A stretch of 64,000 bases of DNA from assembly GCF_014217875.1 (NCBI RefSeq), contig NZ_CP059060.1:620001-684000 (forward strand), read 5' to 3'. Shown piece after piece: positions 10,482 through 20,068 of the stretch (position 1 is the stretch's first letter; every line of letters begins with the position of its first letter). The notes beneath the pieces are model-generated. The model did no database searches and was not told where the DNA came from. It worked only from the letters and a program-made list of their open reading frames with translations. The translations under genes and the position numbers were made by a program. Origin of the DNA: Synechococcus sp. LTW-R. Lineage in GTDB: Bacteria; Cyanobacteriota; Cyanobacteriia; PCC-6307; Cyanobiaceae.

Positions 10482-12005
10482 TTAGTTGGACCCAGCAGCC
10501 GCCAACGCCCGATGGTTCGCCGCGGAGCTGCGAATCGCGGCCAGCTCCTCCTCAGGCAGCTTGCTGAGCTGCTTCATCACCAGGCCCATGCGGTGATTGC
10601 GCTTGAGCTCGGGTTCGTGGCGGGCCAGAAAGTCCCAATAGAGGCTGTTGAAGGGGCAAGCCTTCGGGCCGGTGCGTTGCTTGACGTCATAGGAGCACCC
10701 CTTGCAGTAGTTGCTCATCCGTTTGATGTAGTTGCCGCTGGCGGCGTAGGGCTTGCTGGCGAGGCGCCCCCCATCCGCGAAGACGCCCATCCCCAGGACG
10801 TTGGTGAGCATCACCCAGTCGTAGCCATCGATGAACATCCGGTGGAACCAGGCCGTCAGGGCCTGGGGATCCAGCCCCGCCAACAGGCCGTAGTTCGCCA
10901 GCACCATCAAGCGTTGAATGTGGTGGGCGTAGCCAGTGGCCTTGATTTCGCCAAAGACCGTGTCCAAGCAGCGCAGGCCACTGCCTCCCAACGCCTCAAA
11001 CCAACTCGGCAACGGTGCGTTGGCCTCGAAATGGTTGACCGAGGCGTAGTCCTCACCGAACCAGTGATACAAGCCGTGGGTGTATTCCCGCCAACCGAGG
11101 ATTTGGCGAATCACACCCTCGAGGCCGGCCAAGGGCACCTGTTGGGCCAGCCCCTCCGTTTCGAGGCGCTGGATGACCTCCAGAGGATGGAGCAAACCCA
11201 GATTCAGGTACGGAGACAGCAGGGCATGCCAAAGGGTGGGTTCGCCGCTCACCATCGCGTCCTGGAACGGTCCAAATCCAGGCAGACGCGTTGCGATGAA
11301 GTGATCCAAGACCGCTAGGGCCTGCTCCCGAGTCACTGCCCAGCGAAACGGCTCCGGGCTACCGGGCAAACCATGGCGCTCCTGAAGGGCGCTCACCTTC
11401 TCGATCACGGCCGCCGTTGTCGCATCGGGCTCAAACCACAGCGGCTCCGGCCCCGAGAGTCCCTTGGTGGGGGGCTTGCGGTTCTCCTGGTCGTAATTCC
11501 ACTGACCGCCGAGGGGCTCACCGTCCTCATCCAGGAGCACACCAAAGCGTTTGCGCCCCTCCCGATAGAAGAGCTCCATGCGCAGCTGCTTGTACGGCGT
11601 CGCCCAGGCGGCAAACGCTTCACGGCTCCAGAGGAACGCATTGTTCGCGATCCAGTGAACGGGCAGTGGCAATGGCAGCCGCTCGATCGCAGCGCGGAAG
11701 CCGCGATCCACAGGCTCCATAACGTGCAGTTCCTGGATGCCGTGTTGTTCGACCCACTCCCCTAAGGCGCTGCTGAAGCGCTCGGTTTGCAGGTAATCCA
11801 CCGTCCAGCCCTGGGCCCGGAGATCAGCGGCGAAGTGCCGCATCGCACTCCACACCAGCACAAGCTTTTGCGCGTGATAGGCGCGTCGTTCGATAACGGA
11901 GCTGCTCTCCAGGAGCAGGACGCGAGCTGTGGTGGGGTCGGCGCCGGCCAACGCCGCCTGCTGGAGATTCAGTTGATCTCCGAGAACCCAGATGCCGATG
12001 GTCAT
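10482..12005 (-). CDS. Fe-S bacterial cryptochrome/photolyase (FeS-BCP, CryB/PhrB family)
   Basis: This 507-aa protein begins with the deoxyribodipyrimidine photolyase-related N-domain (IGIWVLGDQLN) and ends in the FAD-binding helical domain of the FeS-BCP group. All four Cys that ligate the [4Fe-4S] cluster in this family appear present: one in GLRCLDTVFG, two in NYCKGC and one in KACPFN. Characterised members repair (6-4) photoproducts or act as photoreceptors; the sequence does not decide which. The start ATG overlaps the stop of the upstream small secreted protein (ATGA), implying translational coupling within an operon that also contains uvrC, in keeping with a DNA-repair role. Confidence 0.9.
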   Translation of the reverse strand: MTIGIWVLGDQLNLQQAALAGADPTTARVLLLESSSVIERRAYHAQKLVLVWSAMRHFAADLRAQGWTVDYLQTERFSSALGEWVEQHGIQELHVMEPVDRGFRAAIERLPLPLPVHWIANNAFLWSREAFAAWATPYKQLRMELFYREGRKRFGVLLDEDGEPLGGQWNYDQENRKPPTKGLSGPEPLWFEPDATTAAVIEKVSALQERHGLPGSPEPFRWAVTREQALAVLDHFIATRLPGFGPFQDAMVSGEPTLWHALLSPYLNLGLLHPLEVIQRLETEGLAQQVPLAGLEGVIRQILGWREYTHGLYHWFGEDYASVNHFEANAPLPSWFEALGGSGLRCLDTVFGEIKATGYAHHIQRLMVLANYGLLAGLDPQALTAWFHRMFIDGYDWVMLTNVLGMGVFADGGRLASKPYAASGNYIKRMSNYCKGCSYDVKQRTGPKACPFNSLYWDFLARHEPELKRNHRMGLVMKQLSKLPEEELAAIRSSAANHRALAAAGSN

Positions 12006-12298
12006 GCCGGCTCACCGGCCAGACGGCAGGCCTTGCTCGCCACGGCTCGGGCATAACCGCGTTCGACCAACCCAGCGGCCGGGGACAACTGGCCATTGCG
12101 GCAATCGATCACGACGCGTTCGCGATGGCCCCGTTGGTCACTGATCCGCATCCGCAGCTGGAAGTGATGCTTGGCACTCCGGCTGATTTCATCGGCGCAA
12201 ATCGGCCCAATGCATAGGCCCGGAGCCGCCAAAGCCCCCGCGGGAAGGGCGAGCAGCAGGACGCTGATCGAAGCCAAGATCCAGCACAGCGGCTTCAA
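12002..12298 (-). CDS. Small secreted hypothetical protein (98 aa)
   Basis: The product starts with a clear signal peptide ([21 protein letters not shown], cleavage likely after ALAA) and a short mature part with four Cys ([28 protein letters not shown]), compatible with two disulfides outside the cytoplasm. No family is recognised. The start is a TTG whose bases overlap the uvrC stop, and its own stop overlaps the photolyase start, so it is embedded in the operon by 4-nt overlaps on both sides. An exported protein between two DNA-repair genes is odd; its presence there may be only positional. Confidence 0.72.
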   Translation of the reverse strand: MKPLCWILASISVLLLALPAGALAAPGLCIGPICADEISRSAKHHFQLRMRISDQRGHRERVVIDCRNGQLSPAAGLVERGYARAVASKACRLAGEPA

Positions 12299-14331
12299 CC
12301 AGCCAGCTCCAAAGGCCTCTCATTCTCGGACTCCAGCGCCTCCGCCTGCGGACCAGGGGCCGCATCAGGATGGAAATGATCCCAAATCACCTTCGCCAAG
12401 CCGGGCCCCATCCCCGGCGCGGCTGCGAGGGCCTCCGGGCTCGCCAGCTGGATCGCGTCAATCGAGCGAAAATGAGCCAAGAGTTCCTTGATCCGCTTGG
12501 GACCGAGGCCTGGAATGTCGGACAAGCGTGAACGTTTCATCCGCTCACCGCGCTGCTGACGGTGGAAGCTCACCGCAAACCGGTGGGCCTCGTCGCGCAG
12601 ACGGCGCAAGAGCTGAACCCCAAGCTGCTCGGGTTCACTGTCCAGGGGCTCCTTCACGCCGGGGATAAAGACCTCCTCGCGCTGCTTCGCCAGGGAACAC
12701 ACGACGAGCTCCTCATCGAGATTGAGTTCGCGCAGGGCCTCCATCACGGCCGACAGCTGTCCCTTGCCACCGTCGATCATCACGACATCGGGCCAATCGT
12801 TCAGCCCGCCAGTGTGCAGAGCTGATCCGGCGGATCGGCGCAGCTCCTTCAGGTCCGCACCAGCCGCTTTGGCCTGGGCCCAACGCCGGAAGCGTCGGCG
12901 CATGATTTCCGCCATCGCCATGAAGTCATCGGAGTGGCCCGCGCGGATCGAGCTGCTCTGGATCTTGTATTTGCGGTAGTGCTGCTTGGCGGGCAGGCCA
13001 TCGATAAACACCACCTGAGAGGCGACCGCGTCGCTGCCCTGGATGTGACTGATGTCGTAGCCCTCGATTCGCCTCGGGAGGGTCGTCAACTCGAGCAGTT
13101 GGGCCAGGTCCTCCGTGGCCAACAGGTTCTGTTCGCTGGCCCGGCGGGCCCGTTCCAGTTCGTAGTTGGCATTGCGCTCGACCAACTCGATCAAGTCCGC
13201 CTTTTGAGCCCGCTGGGGAACAGCGAGGCGCACCTTGCGACCGCGCAATTCGGAGAGCCAGTCCTCGATGAGCTGCTGCTGTGGCAAGGGCTCCTGGAGC
13301 AACAGCTCGGGGGGAATCTCGACACCCTCCACCTGGCTGTAGTGCTCTTCGATCACCGTTTGCAGGATCCGCCCCGTCGCAGCCCGACGGTCTGCTGATG
13401 GGGGCAGGTCTCCGCCAGCGCCTTCCTCGGCTGGAGGCATGCCAATGGCATCCGCCGTGAAACCAAGGCGGCCGACCAGTTTTCCGGCACGCATCTGGAA
13501 GAGCTGAACGGCCGCCACCCGGTCATCCGCCGCCAACGCCAAGACATCCCGGGACACCGAGCTGTCCCCGAGGCTCATTTTTTGGTCGGCCGTGAGGGTG
13601 TCGATGCCCTGGAGCTGGTCACGAACGCGGGCCGCGCTCTCGAAGTCGAGGCGCTCGGCGTAGCGCTCCATCTGCTCGTGCAGGAGCGCGAGCAGTTCCT
13701 CGTTGCGCCCCTGGAAGACCATGGCCACCTGCCGAAGGGTTTGGTGGTAGTCCTCGGAACTGATCTTTTCTTGGCAGACGCCCGGACAGCGGCCGATGTC
13801 GTAGTTCAGGCAGGTGCGGTCGCGATGGAGCGGTTGGGGGCGCTGCCGCAAGGGGAAGACGCGTTTTACGAGGCCCAGAGTTCGGCGCAGGAGCCCCACA
13901 TCGACATAGGGACCGTAGAAGCGATCGAGTGGGGAGCGAAATCGCCGCCGCCGGGTGATGAAGATCCGCGGGTAGGCCTCACTCCAGGTGATGCACAAAT
14001 AGGGATATTTCTTGTCGTCCTTTAGCAGCACATTGAAGTGCGGCTGATGGTTCTTGATCAGGTTGGCCTCCAGGGCCAACGCCTCCGCCTCGCTGTCGGT
14101 GACGATGAACTCGATCTCGCAGACCTGGCGCACCATCAGGGCGATGCGTGGGGAATGGCCATGGCCACTCCCGCTCTGGAAGTAGCTGCGGACCCGGTTG
14201 CGCAGCACCTTGGCTTTACCGATGTAGAGGATTCGGTCCTCCGCATCGCGCATCAAGTAGCAGCCCGGCTCAGTGGGGACCTCCTTGAGGCGGGCCTTGA
14301 GCCGAGGCGGGTCCTGCAGCAGTGCCTTCAA
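12295..14331 (-). CDS. uvrC: Excinuclease ABC subunit C
   Basis: UvrC makes the dual incisions in nucleotide-excision repair together with UvrA and UvrB. Visible parts are the N-terminal GIY-YIG nuclease domain ([19 protein letters not shown] near residues 23-42), a UVR motif around 205-240, the RNase H-like C-terminal nuclease ([19 protein letters not shown], later [11 protein letters not shown]) and a helix-hairpin-helix tail ([13 protein letters not shown]). The length of 678 aa is normal. The start is TTG at 14329-14331, overlapping the stop of the flavin reductase gene (TTGA). Confidence 0.96.
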   Translation of the reverse strand: MKALLQDPPRLKARLKEVPTEPGCYLMRDAEDRILYIGKAKVLRNRVRSYFQSGSGHGHSPRIALMVRQVCEIEFIVTDSEAEALALEANLIKNHQPHFNVLLKDDKKYPYLCITWSEAYPRIFITRRRRFRSPLDRFYGPYVDVGLLRRTLGLVKRVFPLRQRPQPLHRDRTCLNYDIGRCPGVCQEKISSEDYHQTLRQVAMVFQGRNEELLALLHEQMERYAERLDFESAARVRDQLQGIDTLTADQKMSLGDSSVSRDVLALAADDRVAAVQLFQMRAGKLVGRLGFTADAIGMPPAEEGAGGDLPPSADRRAATGRILQTVIEEHYSQVEGVEIPPELLLQEPLPQQQLIEDWLSELRGRKVRLAVPQRAQKADLIELVERNANYELERARRASEQNLLATEDLAQLLELTTLPRRIEGYDISHIQGSDAVASQVVFIDGLPAKQHYRKYKIQSSSIRAGHSDDFMAMAEIMRRRFRRWAQAKAAGADLKELRRSAGSALHTGGLNDWPDVVMIDGGKGQLSAVMEALRELNLDEELVVCSLAKQREEVFIPGVKEPLDSEPEQLGVQLLRRLRDEAHRFAVSFHRQQRGERMKRSRLSDIPGLGPKRIKELLAHFRSIDAIQLASPEALAAAPGMGPGLAKVIWDHFHPDAAPGPQAEALESENERPLELAG

Positions 14332-14810
14332 CCGCCGTACTGCCAGCCAGTGGTGCTGAGTTCGAGCGCAGCAGCATCGCGATGGAGAACGGCGCTCTTC
14401 ACCTCGCCGACAAAGACGGTGTGATCACCGTGGGCCACCTGACCGACAAGTTCACACTCGACACCGCCCAGGGAGTCATTGAGGATCGGCAGTCCAAGTT
14501 CGCCCAGGCTGAAGGGTGCGGCATCAAAGCGGCCACCAACGCCTTTTTGCGGCTTGAAAAAGACGGCGGCCAGATCCTTCTGATCCGCCGCCAGGACGTT
14601 CAATGAGAAGCGCTTCGTGCGCTGAATCATCCCGTTGCTGGTGCTGTCGGCACGGACCGCCATGACCACGAGGGGCGGCTCGAAGGAGCCCTGGGTAACC
14701 CAGCTGGCGGTGAAGCCGTTGACCTCGTCCCCTTCGGCCACGCCGCAGATGAACACCCCATGGGGAATCTTGCGCAGCAAGGTCTTCTTGGCGTCTGCGT
14801 TCAGTGCCAT
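14328..14810 (-). CDS. Flavin reductase family protein (FMN-binding split-barrel)
   Basis: The 160-aa product carries the flavin-reductase-like split-barrel pattern: [23 protein letters not shown], then [11 protein letters not shown] and an [11 protein letters not shown] segment. Such enzymes bind FMN and reduce flavin with NAD(P)H, and in cyanobacteria similar modules form the C-terminus of flavodiiron proteins. The frame extends to 15320 across coaD, but the ATG at 14808-14810 ([12 protein letters not shown]) is the natural start. It heads the run containing uvrC and the Fe-S photolyase, so it could supply reduced flavin to the latter; this is inference. Confidence 0.85.
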   Translation of the reverse strand: MALNADAKKTLLRKIPHGVFICGVAEGDEVNGFTASWVTQGSFEPPLVVMAVRADSTSNGMIQRTKRFSLNVLAADQKDLAAVFFKPQKGVGGRFDAAPFSLGELGLPILNDSLGGVECELVGQVAHGDHTVFVGEVKSAVLHRDAAALELSTTGWQYGG

Positions 14811-14885
14811 GGTTCGGGCCTTCAGAGCCCAAACTCTAGGAAGGGCAGTCCCTTTGCGGGTCGATGCCGAGGAGTGCGTTTCTAG

Positions 14886-15371
<486 letters not shown>

Positions 15372-15391
15372 TCTCTCCACGCACCCCGCTG

Positions 15392-16330
15392 ATGTCCGAG
15401 ACGCAGCTGACCTCCGTGCTCGACCAGCTGGATCAACTGGAGGAAGTCGTCCTGGACGGCACCCGCGTCCCCTTCAGCGGTGGACGTCTGGTGAACGAAC
15501 AGGACGCCATCGAATTGATGGATGCCGTTCGGGATGCCCTCCCGACTCAGTTGGTGAAGGCCGACGAGCTCGTGGCAAAGAAGGACGAGTTCATCACCCA
15601 GGCTCGTCAAAAGGCTGACGACATCGTTGCTCAGGCCAAGCAACAGCGCGATCAACTGATCAATAGCCAGTCCATCCGCAGTGAGGCGGAACGGCAAGTC
15701 GCTGAATTGCGGGAACAGGCCCGCCAGCAGTGCGAGCAGATGATTGCCCAGGCACGCCAGCAGGTCGCCAAGACCGAACAGGAGCACCAATCGCGGCTGG
15801 CTCAACTGGAGCAGCAGTTCAGCCAGCGCCGCCAGCAGCTGGAGCAGGAGGGCCTGCAGCGCCGTCAACAACTGGACCAGGAGGCCATCGAACTCAAGCG
15901 TCAGCTCAGTGAGCAGCACGAACAGGCCCGCAAGCAGAGCTTGACGGAGCTGGAGAAAGTGCGCGTTGAGGCCCTACGCCTCCAACAGAGCAGCCAAGCG
16001 GAAGCCGAGCGCGTTCAGGGCGATGCCCTGCAGTTCCGTCAGCAGACTCAGCAGCAATGCGAGGCGCTGATCGCCCGCAGCCGTCAGGAAGCCAGCTCCA
16101 TTCAGGAGGGGGCGAACCGTTACGCCGAGCAGGTCCTGGGTGAGCTGGAGGATCGTCTCCGGGAGATGGGCCAGGTGGTCGTGGCCGGCAAGCGTGAGCT
16201 GGTCAAGCTGCAAGGGGTGAACCCTGCCTCCCTGGTGCCAACCCCCGCTGCGGGCCAGCAGCAAGCAGTCCCCATTAACCGAGCTCGCCGCGCCGCCGAT
16301 CGCATCCGCCGCGCCGCCGGAAACCGCTAG
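15392..16330 (+). CDS. DivIVA-like coiled-coil protein, candidate Cdv3-type division factor
   Basis: The first ~60 residues form a small ordered N-terminal region (VLDQLDQLEEVVLDGTRVPF...), followed by a very long Gln/Glu/Arg-rich heptad coiled coil from about residue 60 to 265 and a basic tail (RARRAADRIRRAAGNR). This resembles the DivIVA-like protein found next to coaD in cyanobacteria, where Cdv3-type proteins are linked to cell division; that placement rests on memory of the family. There is no signal peptide or membrane span. Alternatives are a generic structural coiled coil or an ATP-synthase-b-like helix. The end overlaps the stop of dacB by four bases, tail to tail. Confidence 0.75.
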   Translation: MSETQLTSVLDQLDQLEEVVLDGTRVPFSGGRLVNEQDAIELMDAVRDALPTQLVKADELVAKKDEFITQARQKADDIVAQAKQQRDQLINSQSIRSEAERQVAELREQARQQCEQMIAQARQQVAKTEQEHQSRLAQLEQQFSQRRQQLEQEGLQRRQQLDQEAIELKRQLSEQHEQARKQSLTELEKVRVEALRLQQSSQAEAERVQGDALQFRQQTQQQCEALIARSRQEASSIQEGANRYAEQVLGELEDRLREMGQVVVAGKRELVKLQGVNPASLVPTPAAGQQQAVPINRARRAADRIRRAAGNR

Positions 16331-17586
16331 GGGCAAACCCCCTGGCGGGTTTGACGCAGCAATTGGCCCATCACGCTGTTCGGGGCCGCTGAGCCGTTGG
16401 AAATCATGCTGATGTAGCGGGGACCTTCGCTCGTGTTCAGCAGTCCGCTGACCGAGCGCACCCCTCGGATCGTGCCCGTCTTGCCAAAAAACTGGCCCTG
16501 AAGTTCGGTGTCATACCAATAGTTCCGCAGGGTCCCCCGCTCCCCCGCGATCGCCATCGAGGCGAAGTAGTGATCCGCCATCGGATGGTGCGCCATTCGC
16601 AGCATCAAGGCGACCAAGAGACGACTTGTCAGTCGGTTGCCGCGATCGAGACCACTACCGTCGACGACCTTGACGCCCGTCATCGGCAGGCCCTGGGCCG
16701 CGAGCCAGAGTTGTGTTCGCAGCTGACTGGTGCCCTGGTCCCAACTGCCGGTGGCCTGACGCAGGAGCACCTCAGCGGTGAAATTGTGGCTCTCGGTGTT
16801 GGCCAGGCTGAGCAGGCCATGCATGCCAATCGAGCGCTCTTCGTGGAGAAGCACCCCATTTGCCGCTGGCGGCCCCATGCCCACGGTGGTGATGACCGCC
16901 TGCCCACCCTGCCGCTTGATCTCGGCGGCCAGGAGTTGTTGGAGCCGGCTGGGGGGATCGCTCACGGCCATGGCCTTGGCGTTGCTGGTCACCGCCAAGC
17001 GGGTGATAGGTGCGCCATAGGCCTCGACCCGGTCTTCACCGGGCCACCCGCTGGGCCACCACCGTTGGGGCAGCTCCTCTTGGAGCTGGATCCGGACCAA
17101 GGCCGGGGCGGGAAAGCTGCTGCCGCCCTGGCCCATCGCCAACTTGGCGAAGCGCTGAAGTTGAGCCGTGTTGAAGTCCGGGTCTCCCTCTCCCGTCAGC
17201 AAGAGGCTTCCATCCGGCTTGCGCCAGAGCCGCGTGGTCAGGCTGTAGTCCGGGCCCAGTTGATCGAGGGCAATCGCCGTCGCCACCAGCTTCTGGTTGG
17301 ACGCGGGAATTCGGGGTGTGAGGCCGTTGAGATCCGCCAAGAGACGGCCGGAGCCATCGGCCACGCTCACGCTCCAGACGTTGGACTCCGCCCCGAGGAC
17401 TCGGCGCAGCCGGGACTGCAAAGCCGGACAACTGACCTGGCTTTGCAGCTGCGGGAGTCCGAGCGGCGGCGGGGCCGGCGGGAGGGCAATGGCTCTGGCG
17501 GTGGTCGGCGGTGCGGCCTGGAGAGCGGCGCAGGGAACCAGCGCCAGACCGAGCCCAAGGCTGATGCCGACGCGGAGCCCTGCCAT
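16327..17586 (-). CDS. dacB: D-alanyl-D-alanine carboxypeptidase/endopeptidase (PBP4, peptidase S13)
   Basis: An N-terminal signal sequence (MAGLRVGISLGLGLALVPCAALQA) precedes an S13 penicillin-binding domain with the three active-site motifs: SNQK (serine nucleophile, in IPASNQKLVATA), SHN (in NTESHNFTAEV) and KTG (in FFGKTGTIRG). The enzyme trims or cleaves peptidoglycan stem peptides in the periplasm. The 419-aa length is typical. It is the last gene of a leftward run beginning with dapF, which makes meso-diaminopimelate for the same peptides; four genes separate them. Confidence 0.92.
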   Translation of the reverse strand: MAGLRVGISLGLGLALVPCAALQAAPPTTARAIALPPAPPPLGLPQLQSQVSCPALQSRLRRVLGAESNVWSVSVADGSGRLLADLNGLTPRIPASNQKLVATAIALDQLGPDYSLTTRLWRKPDGSLLLTGEGDPDFNTAQLQRFAKLAMGQGGSSFPAPALVRIQLQEELPQRWWPSGWPGEDRVEAYGAPITRLAVTSNAKAMAVSDPPSRLQQLLAAEIKRQGGQAVITTVGMGPPAANGVLLHEERSIGMHGLLSLANTESHNFTAEVLLRQATGSWDQGTSQLRTQLWLAAQGLPMTGVKVVDGSGLDRGNRLTSRLLVALMLRMAHHPMADHYFASMAIAGERGTLRNYWYDTELQGQFFGKTGTIRGVRSVSGLLNTSEGPRYISMISNGSAAPNSVMGQLLRQTRQGVCP

Positions 17587-17588
17587 CG

Positions 17589-18104
17589 TCAGGAATGACC
17601 GAGTTGCAGGCCAGAGACGGAGCCGTTGATACGGAACTCACGGCCCTCCAGCTCAATCGGCGCGCCAATCTTCAAGGTCTGATTGCCGAAGACGACACCA
17701 CCGGCTCCCTTCCGCCCCTCACCCTTCAAGACAAAACGGGCATCCAGGTTGCCGAGCTGCTTCTGGTTGGGGTCGGGGGCGGTGACGACCTTGCCGTCGG
17801 CAAAGACAGCGGCCAGTTGCCGTTGGAGCGGAATCACGTCATCTACCGCGACGGACCCATGGGGTTGATTGCGGATGACGATGGCGACCTTGCCCTGTTC
17901 TTTAGCGCCGGCAATCAACGCGGCGGGATCGGCCACCGGCACATTGCGGACGTCCACGAAGACCGTGACGGGTTGAAGGCCACCGGTCGCTCGGGCGACG
18001 GCACCACTGAGTTTGGGACTCCAAACGACCCCACCGATCGCCAGCACTACGGCCGCCGCAGCTCCCGCGTCCACCAGCGAGAAACGACGCGACAACACAG
18101 GCAT
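17589..18104 (-). CDS. DUF4330-type membrane-anchored hypothetical protein
   Basis: The product (171 aa from the ATG at 18102-18104) has an N-terminal membrane anchor (RFSLVDAGAAAAVVLAIGGVVWSP) followed by a soluble extracytoplasmic part with beta-rich segments such as VTVFVDVRN and a C-terminal LKIGAPIELEGREFRINGSV block. This layout matches the cyanobacterial DUF4330 family; no activity is known for it. The longer frame start at 18161 adds a segment unlike family N-termini. It lies two bases upstream of dacB, so a cell-envelope role is plausible but unproven. Confidence 0.8.
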   Translation of the reverse strand: MPVLSRRFSLVDAGAAAAVVLAIGGVVWSPKLSGAVARATGGLQPVTVFVDVRNVPVADPAALIAGAKEQGKVAIVIRNQPHGSVAVDDVIPLQRQLAAVFADGKVVTAPDPNQKQLGNLDARFVLKGEGRKGAGGVVFGNQTLKIGAPIELEGREFRINGSVSGLQLGHS

Positions 18105-18166
18105 GGCAGAAAGGCAGCGTTCGAACTGTACGGAGACTGCGCCGCCGAAACAAGCGGTCAATTCGC

Positions 18167-18865
18167 CTAGTTCTGCAGTCCCTCAATCAGGCGATCGACG
18201 GCCTTCAAGCCGCGGGCGACACCACCGCCTTCGCCATCCAGGGCATCGGCCATCTGCTCGGCATCCGGTTTGGCCTCAAAGTCCTGAACGAAGCGGTAGC
18301 CATCAGGATCGCGGCGATAGAGCTGCCAGTCCTGGGGGAAAGCGCGCCTCAAGGCCCCATCACCCGTTGGAATGAGGGCGTAGGCCGACTGCCAACTGGA
18401 AAGGAACCCTTTGCGTCGCTCACGAGCCACGGTGCCGATCCCCACGGCGGCGTCTTCCAACTTGCCGTTCAGCAGAACCACGCTGCCGCGGTGCAAGGCG
18501 CAGACCGCCTCGACATCTTCATAGTCCGCAGGGGTTGGCGCCACGAGCACGAGCAAGCCATCGCTGCCGCCGTCGGCCTGCTGCAGACGTTTAATCCCGC
18601 TGAGTTCGGTGATGCCGCTGGCCTGCTCCGCGGCATCACGCTTCGCCAAGGCGGCGGCACCCGCATCGGGGAAGACCAGGCGGGCGTCGGCGTGGGTCGG
18701 CGTCAACGCAGCCAACAGCCGCAGGGCCACCGGCAGTATGCGCAGGCCCTCGAAACGAAATTCAGCGGTCCAGAAGCCCTTGGCCTGACTGGCCAAGGCC
18801 GCCGCTATCGCGTCCACGGCTTCGGCTTCAGCACGTCGCAGATCAGCGGGGAGCATCCAGGCCAT
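18167..18865 (-). CDS. DUF1995 family protein
   Basis: This 232-aa protein matches the DUF1995 pattern of cyanobacteria and plastids: an N-terminal LPADLRRAEAEAVDAI helix, an RILPVALRLLAAL segment, ARLVFPDAGAAALAKRD, a central LVLVAPTPADYEDVEAV strand-helix and a C-terminal ERRKGFLSSWQSAYAL block with a Trp/Tyr-rich end. Plant relatives have been implicated in photosystem assembly, but no biochemical activity follows from the sequence. It lies in the leftward dapF-dacB run, 15 bp downstream of the cysteine desulfurase gene. Confidence 0.82.
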   Translation of the reverse strand: MAWMLPADLRRAEAEAVDAIAAALASQAKGFWTAEFRFEGLRILPVALRLLAALTPTHADARLVFPDAGAAALAKRDAAEQASGITELSGIKRLQQADGGSDGLLVLVAPTPADYEDVEAVCALHRGSVVLLNGKLEDAAVGIGTVARERRKGFLSSWQSAYALIPTGDGALRRAFPQDWQLYRRDPDGYRFVQDFEAKPDAEQMADALDGEGGGVARGLKAVDRLIEGLQN

Positions 18866-18880
18866 GTCGTTCGGCCGACC

Positions 18881-20068
18881 TTAAGCAGCCGTCACCGCCG
18901 TGATGGCCCTACGCAACGCTTCTGGAACGTCCTGAAGATCAGCGTCGCTGTGCCAGTCGCCCAGGGTGAGGCGAATCCCACTGGCGCAGTCCTTCAAACC
19001 AAACCCCATCGCCTTCAGCACGAGACTCCCCGCAGAGCGACTGCTGCTGCACGCCGAACCACTGCTGATGGCAAAGCCCGAGCGGGCCATGGCCCGAACA
19101 ATGGCGCGACCAGGTAACGGGCGGCCATCCGCGGCTCGGACGATCAGGCTGATGTGATTCGCCAGGCGCTGCTCAGGATCCAGCCGGGGGTCCGGCCCAG
19201 TCAACTGAAGACCCGGCTCTTGAAGCAGGGCCGACAGCAAGCGGTCGCGCAACTCCGTCATGGGATCCGCCTCGCCCCTGAAGCGAAGCGCATGCAATCG
19301 CTCCAGCGCTGCCGCGAAGCCAGCGATCAAAGCCACCGGCTCCGTGCCGGAACGCAGACCACGCTCCTGGCCGCCACCAGCCTGGATGGCCTGGAGTTGA
19401 ACACCGTCTCGCACCAACAGGGCAGCGATGCCACGGGGACCGCTCAGCTTGTGGCTGGCGACACTCATCAGGTCGATCGGAAGTGCGTCGAAGGCAATGG
19501 GCCGCTGGGCCGCGACCTGAACGGCGTCCACGTGCAGCAGGACGCCGGCAGAACGGCACAGCGCTCCGATCTCCTGGATGGGCTGCAGCGCCCCCACTTC
19601 GCTTTGCCCCCAGATCAACGACACCAGCTGGGTTGGCCGTGTCAGGAGCGAACCCAGGGCCCCGAGATCGATCAGCCCCCCGCAATCAACAGGAATTCTC
19701 TCCACCGTCCAGCCCAGGCGTTGCAACTGCAACGCAGCCGCTTCGCTGGCGGGATGTTCCACGGCGGAGAGCAACAGCCGTGGCGGGGTGCCCTGCTGGT
19801 CAGCGATCGCGCCGATGCTTCCGAGAAGCGCGAGGTGGATGGATTCGGACCCCCCCGACGTGAACACCACCTGCCCGCTGCAACCCAGCAAGCTGGCGAT
19901 CTGATCACGGCTGCGCTCCAGTTGTTCGGCCGCCGCCAGACCAAAGCCATGCAGGCTCGAGGGGTTGGCCCAAGCCTCTCGCTCGACCCGTTGGATCTCC
20001 GCCTGCACCTCTGGCGCCACCGGCGTGGTGGCTGCGCAATCGAGGTATCGGCGTAGATCCAAGCTCAT
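18881..20068 (-). CDS. Cysteine desulfurase (NifS/IscS family)
   Basis: This PLP enzyme removes sulfur from cysteine for Fe-S cluster and thio-cofactor synthesis. Key sites are visible: YLDCAATTPVAPEV at the N-terminus, HVDAVQ carrying the PLP-ring aspartate, the PLP lysine in SVASHKLSGPRG, and the catalytic loop Cys in SSGSACSS. The order matches group I (NifS/IscS) enzymes; the exact subtype is not certain, so no symbol is given. The ATG overlaps the dapF stop by four bases. The upstream DapF carries an unusual Cys-rich tail, which makes the coupling worth noting. Confidence 0.92.
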   Translation of the reverse strand: MSLDLRRYLDCAATTPVAPEVQAEIQRVEREAWANPSSLHGFGLAAAEQLERSRDQIASLLGCSGQVVFTSGGSESIHLALLGSIGAIADQQGTPPRLLLSAVEHPASEAAALQLQRLGWTVERIPVDCGGLIDLGALGSLLTRPTQLVSLIWGQSEVGALQPIQEIGALCRSAGVLLHVDAVQVAAQRPIAFDALPIDLMSVASHKLSGPRGIAALLVRDGVQLQAIQAGGGQERGLRSGTEPVALIAGFAAALERLHALRFRGEADPMTELRDRLLSALLQEPGLQLTGPDPRLDPEQRLANHISLIVRAADGRPLPGRAIVRAMARSGFAISSGSACSSSRSAGSLVLKAMGFGLKDCASGIRLTLGDWHSDADLQDVPEALRRAITAVTAA

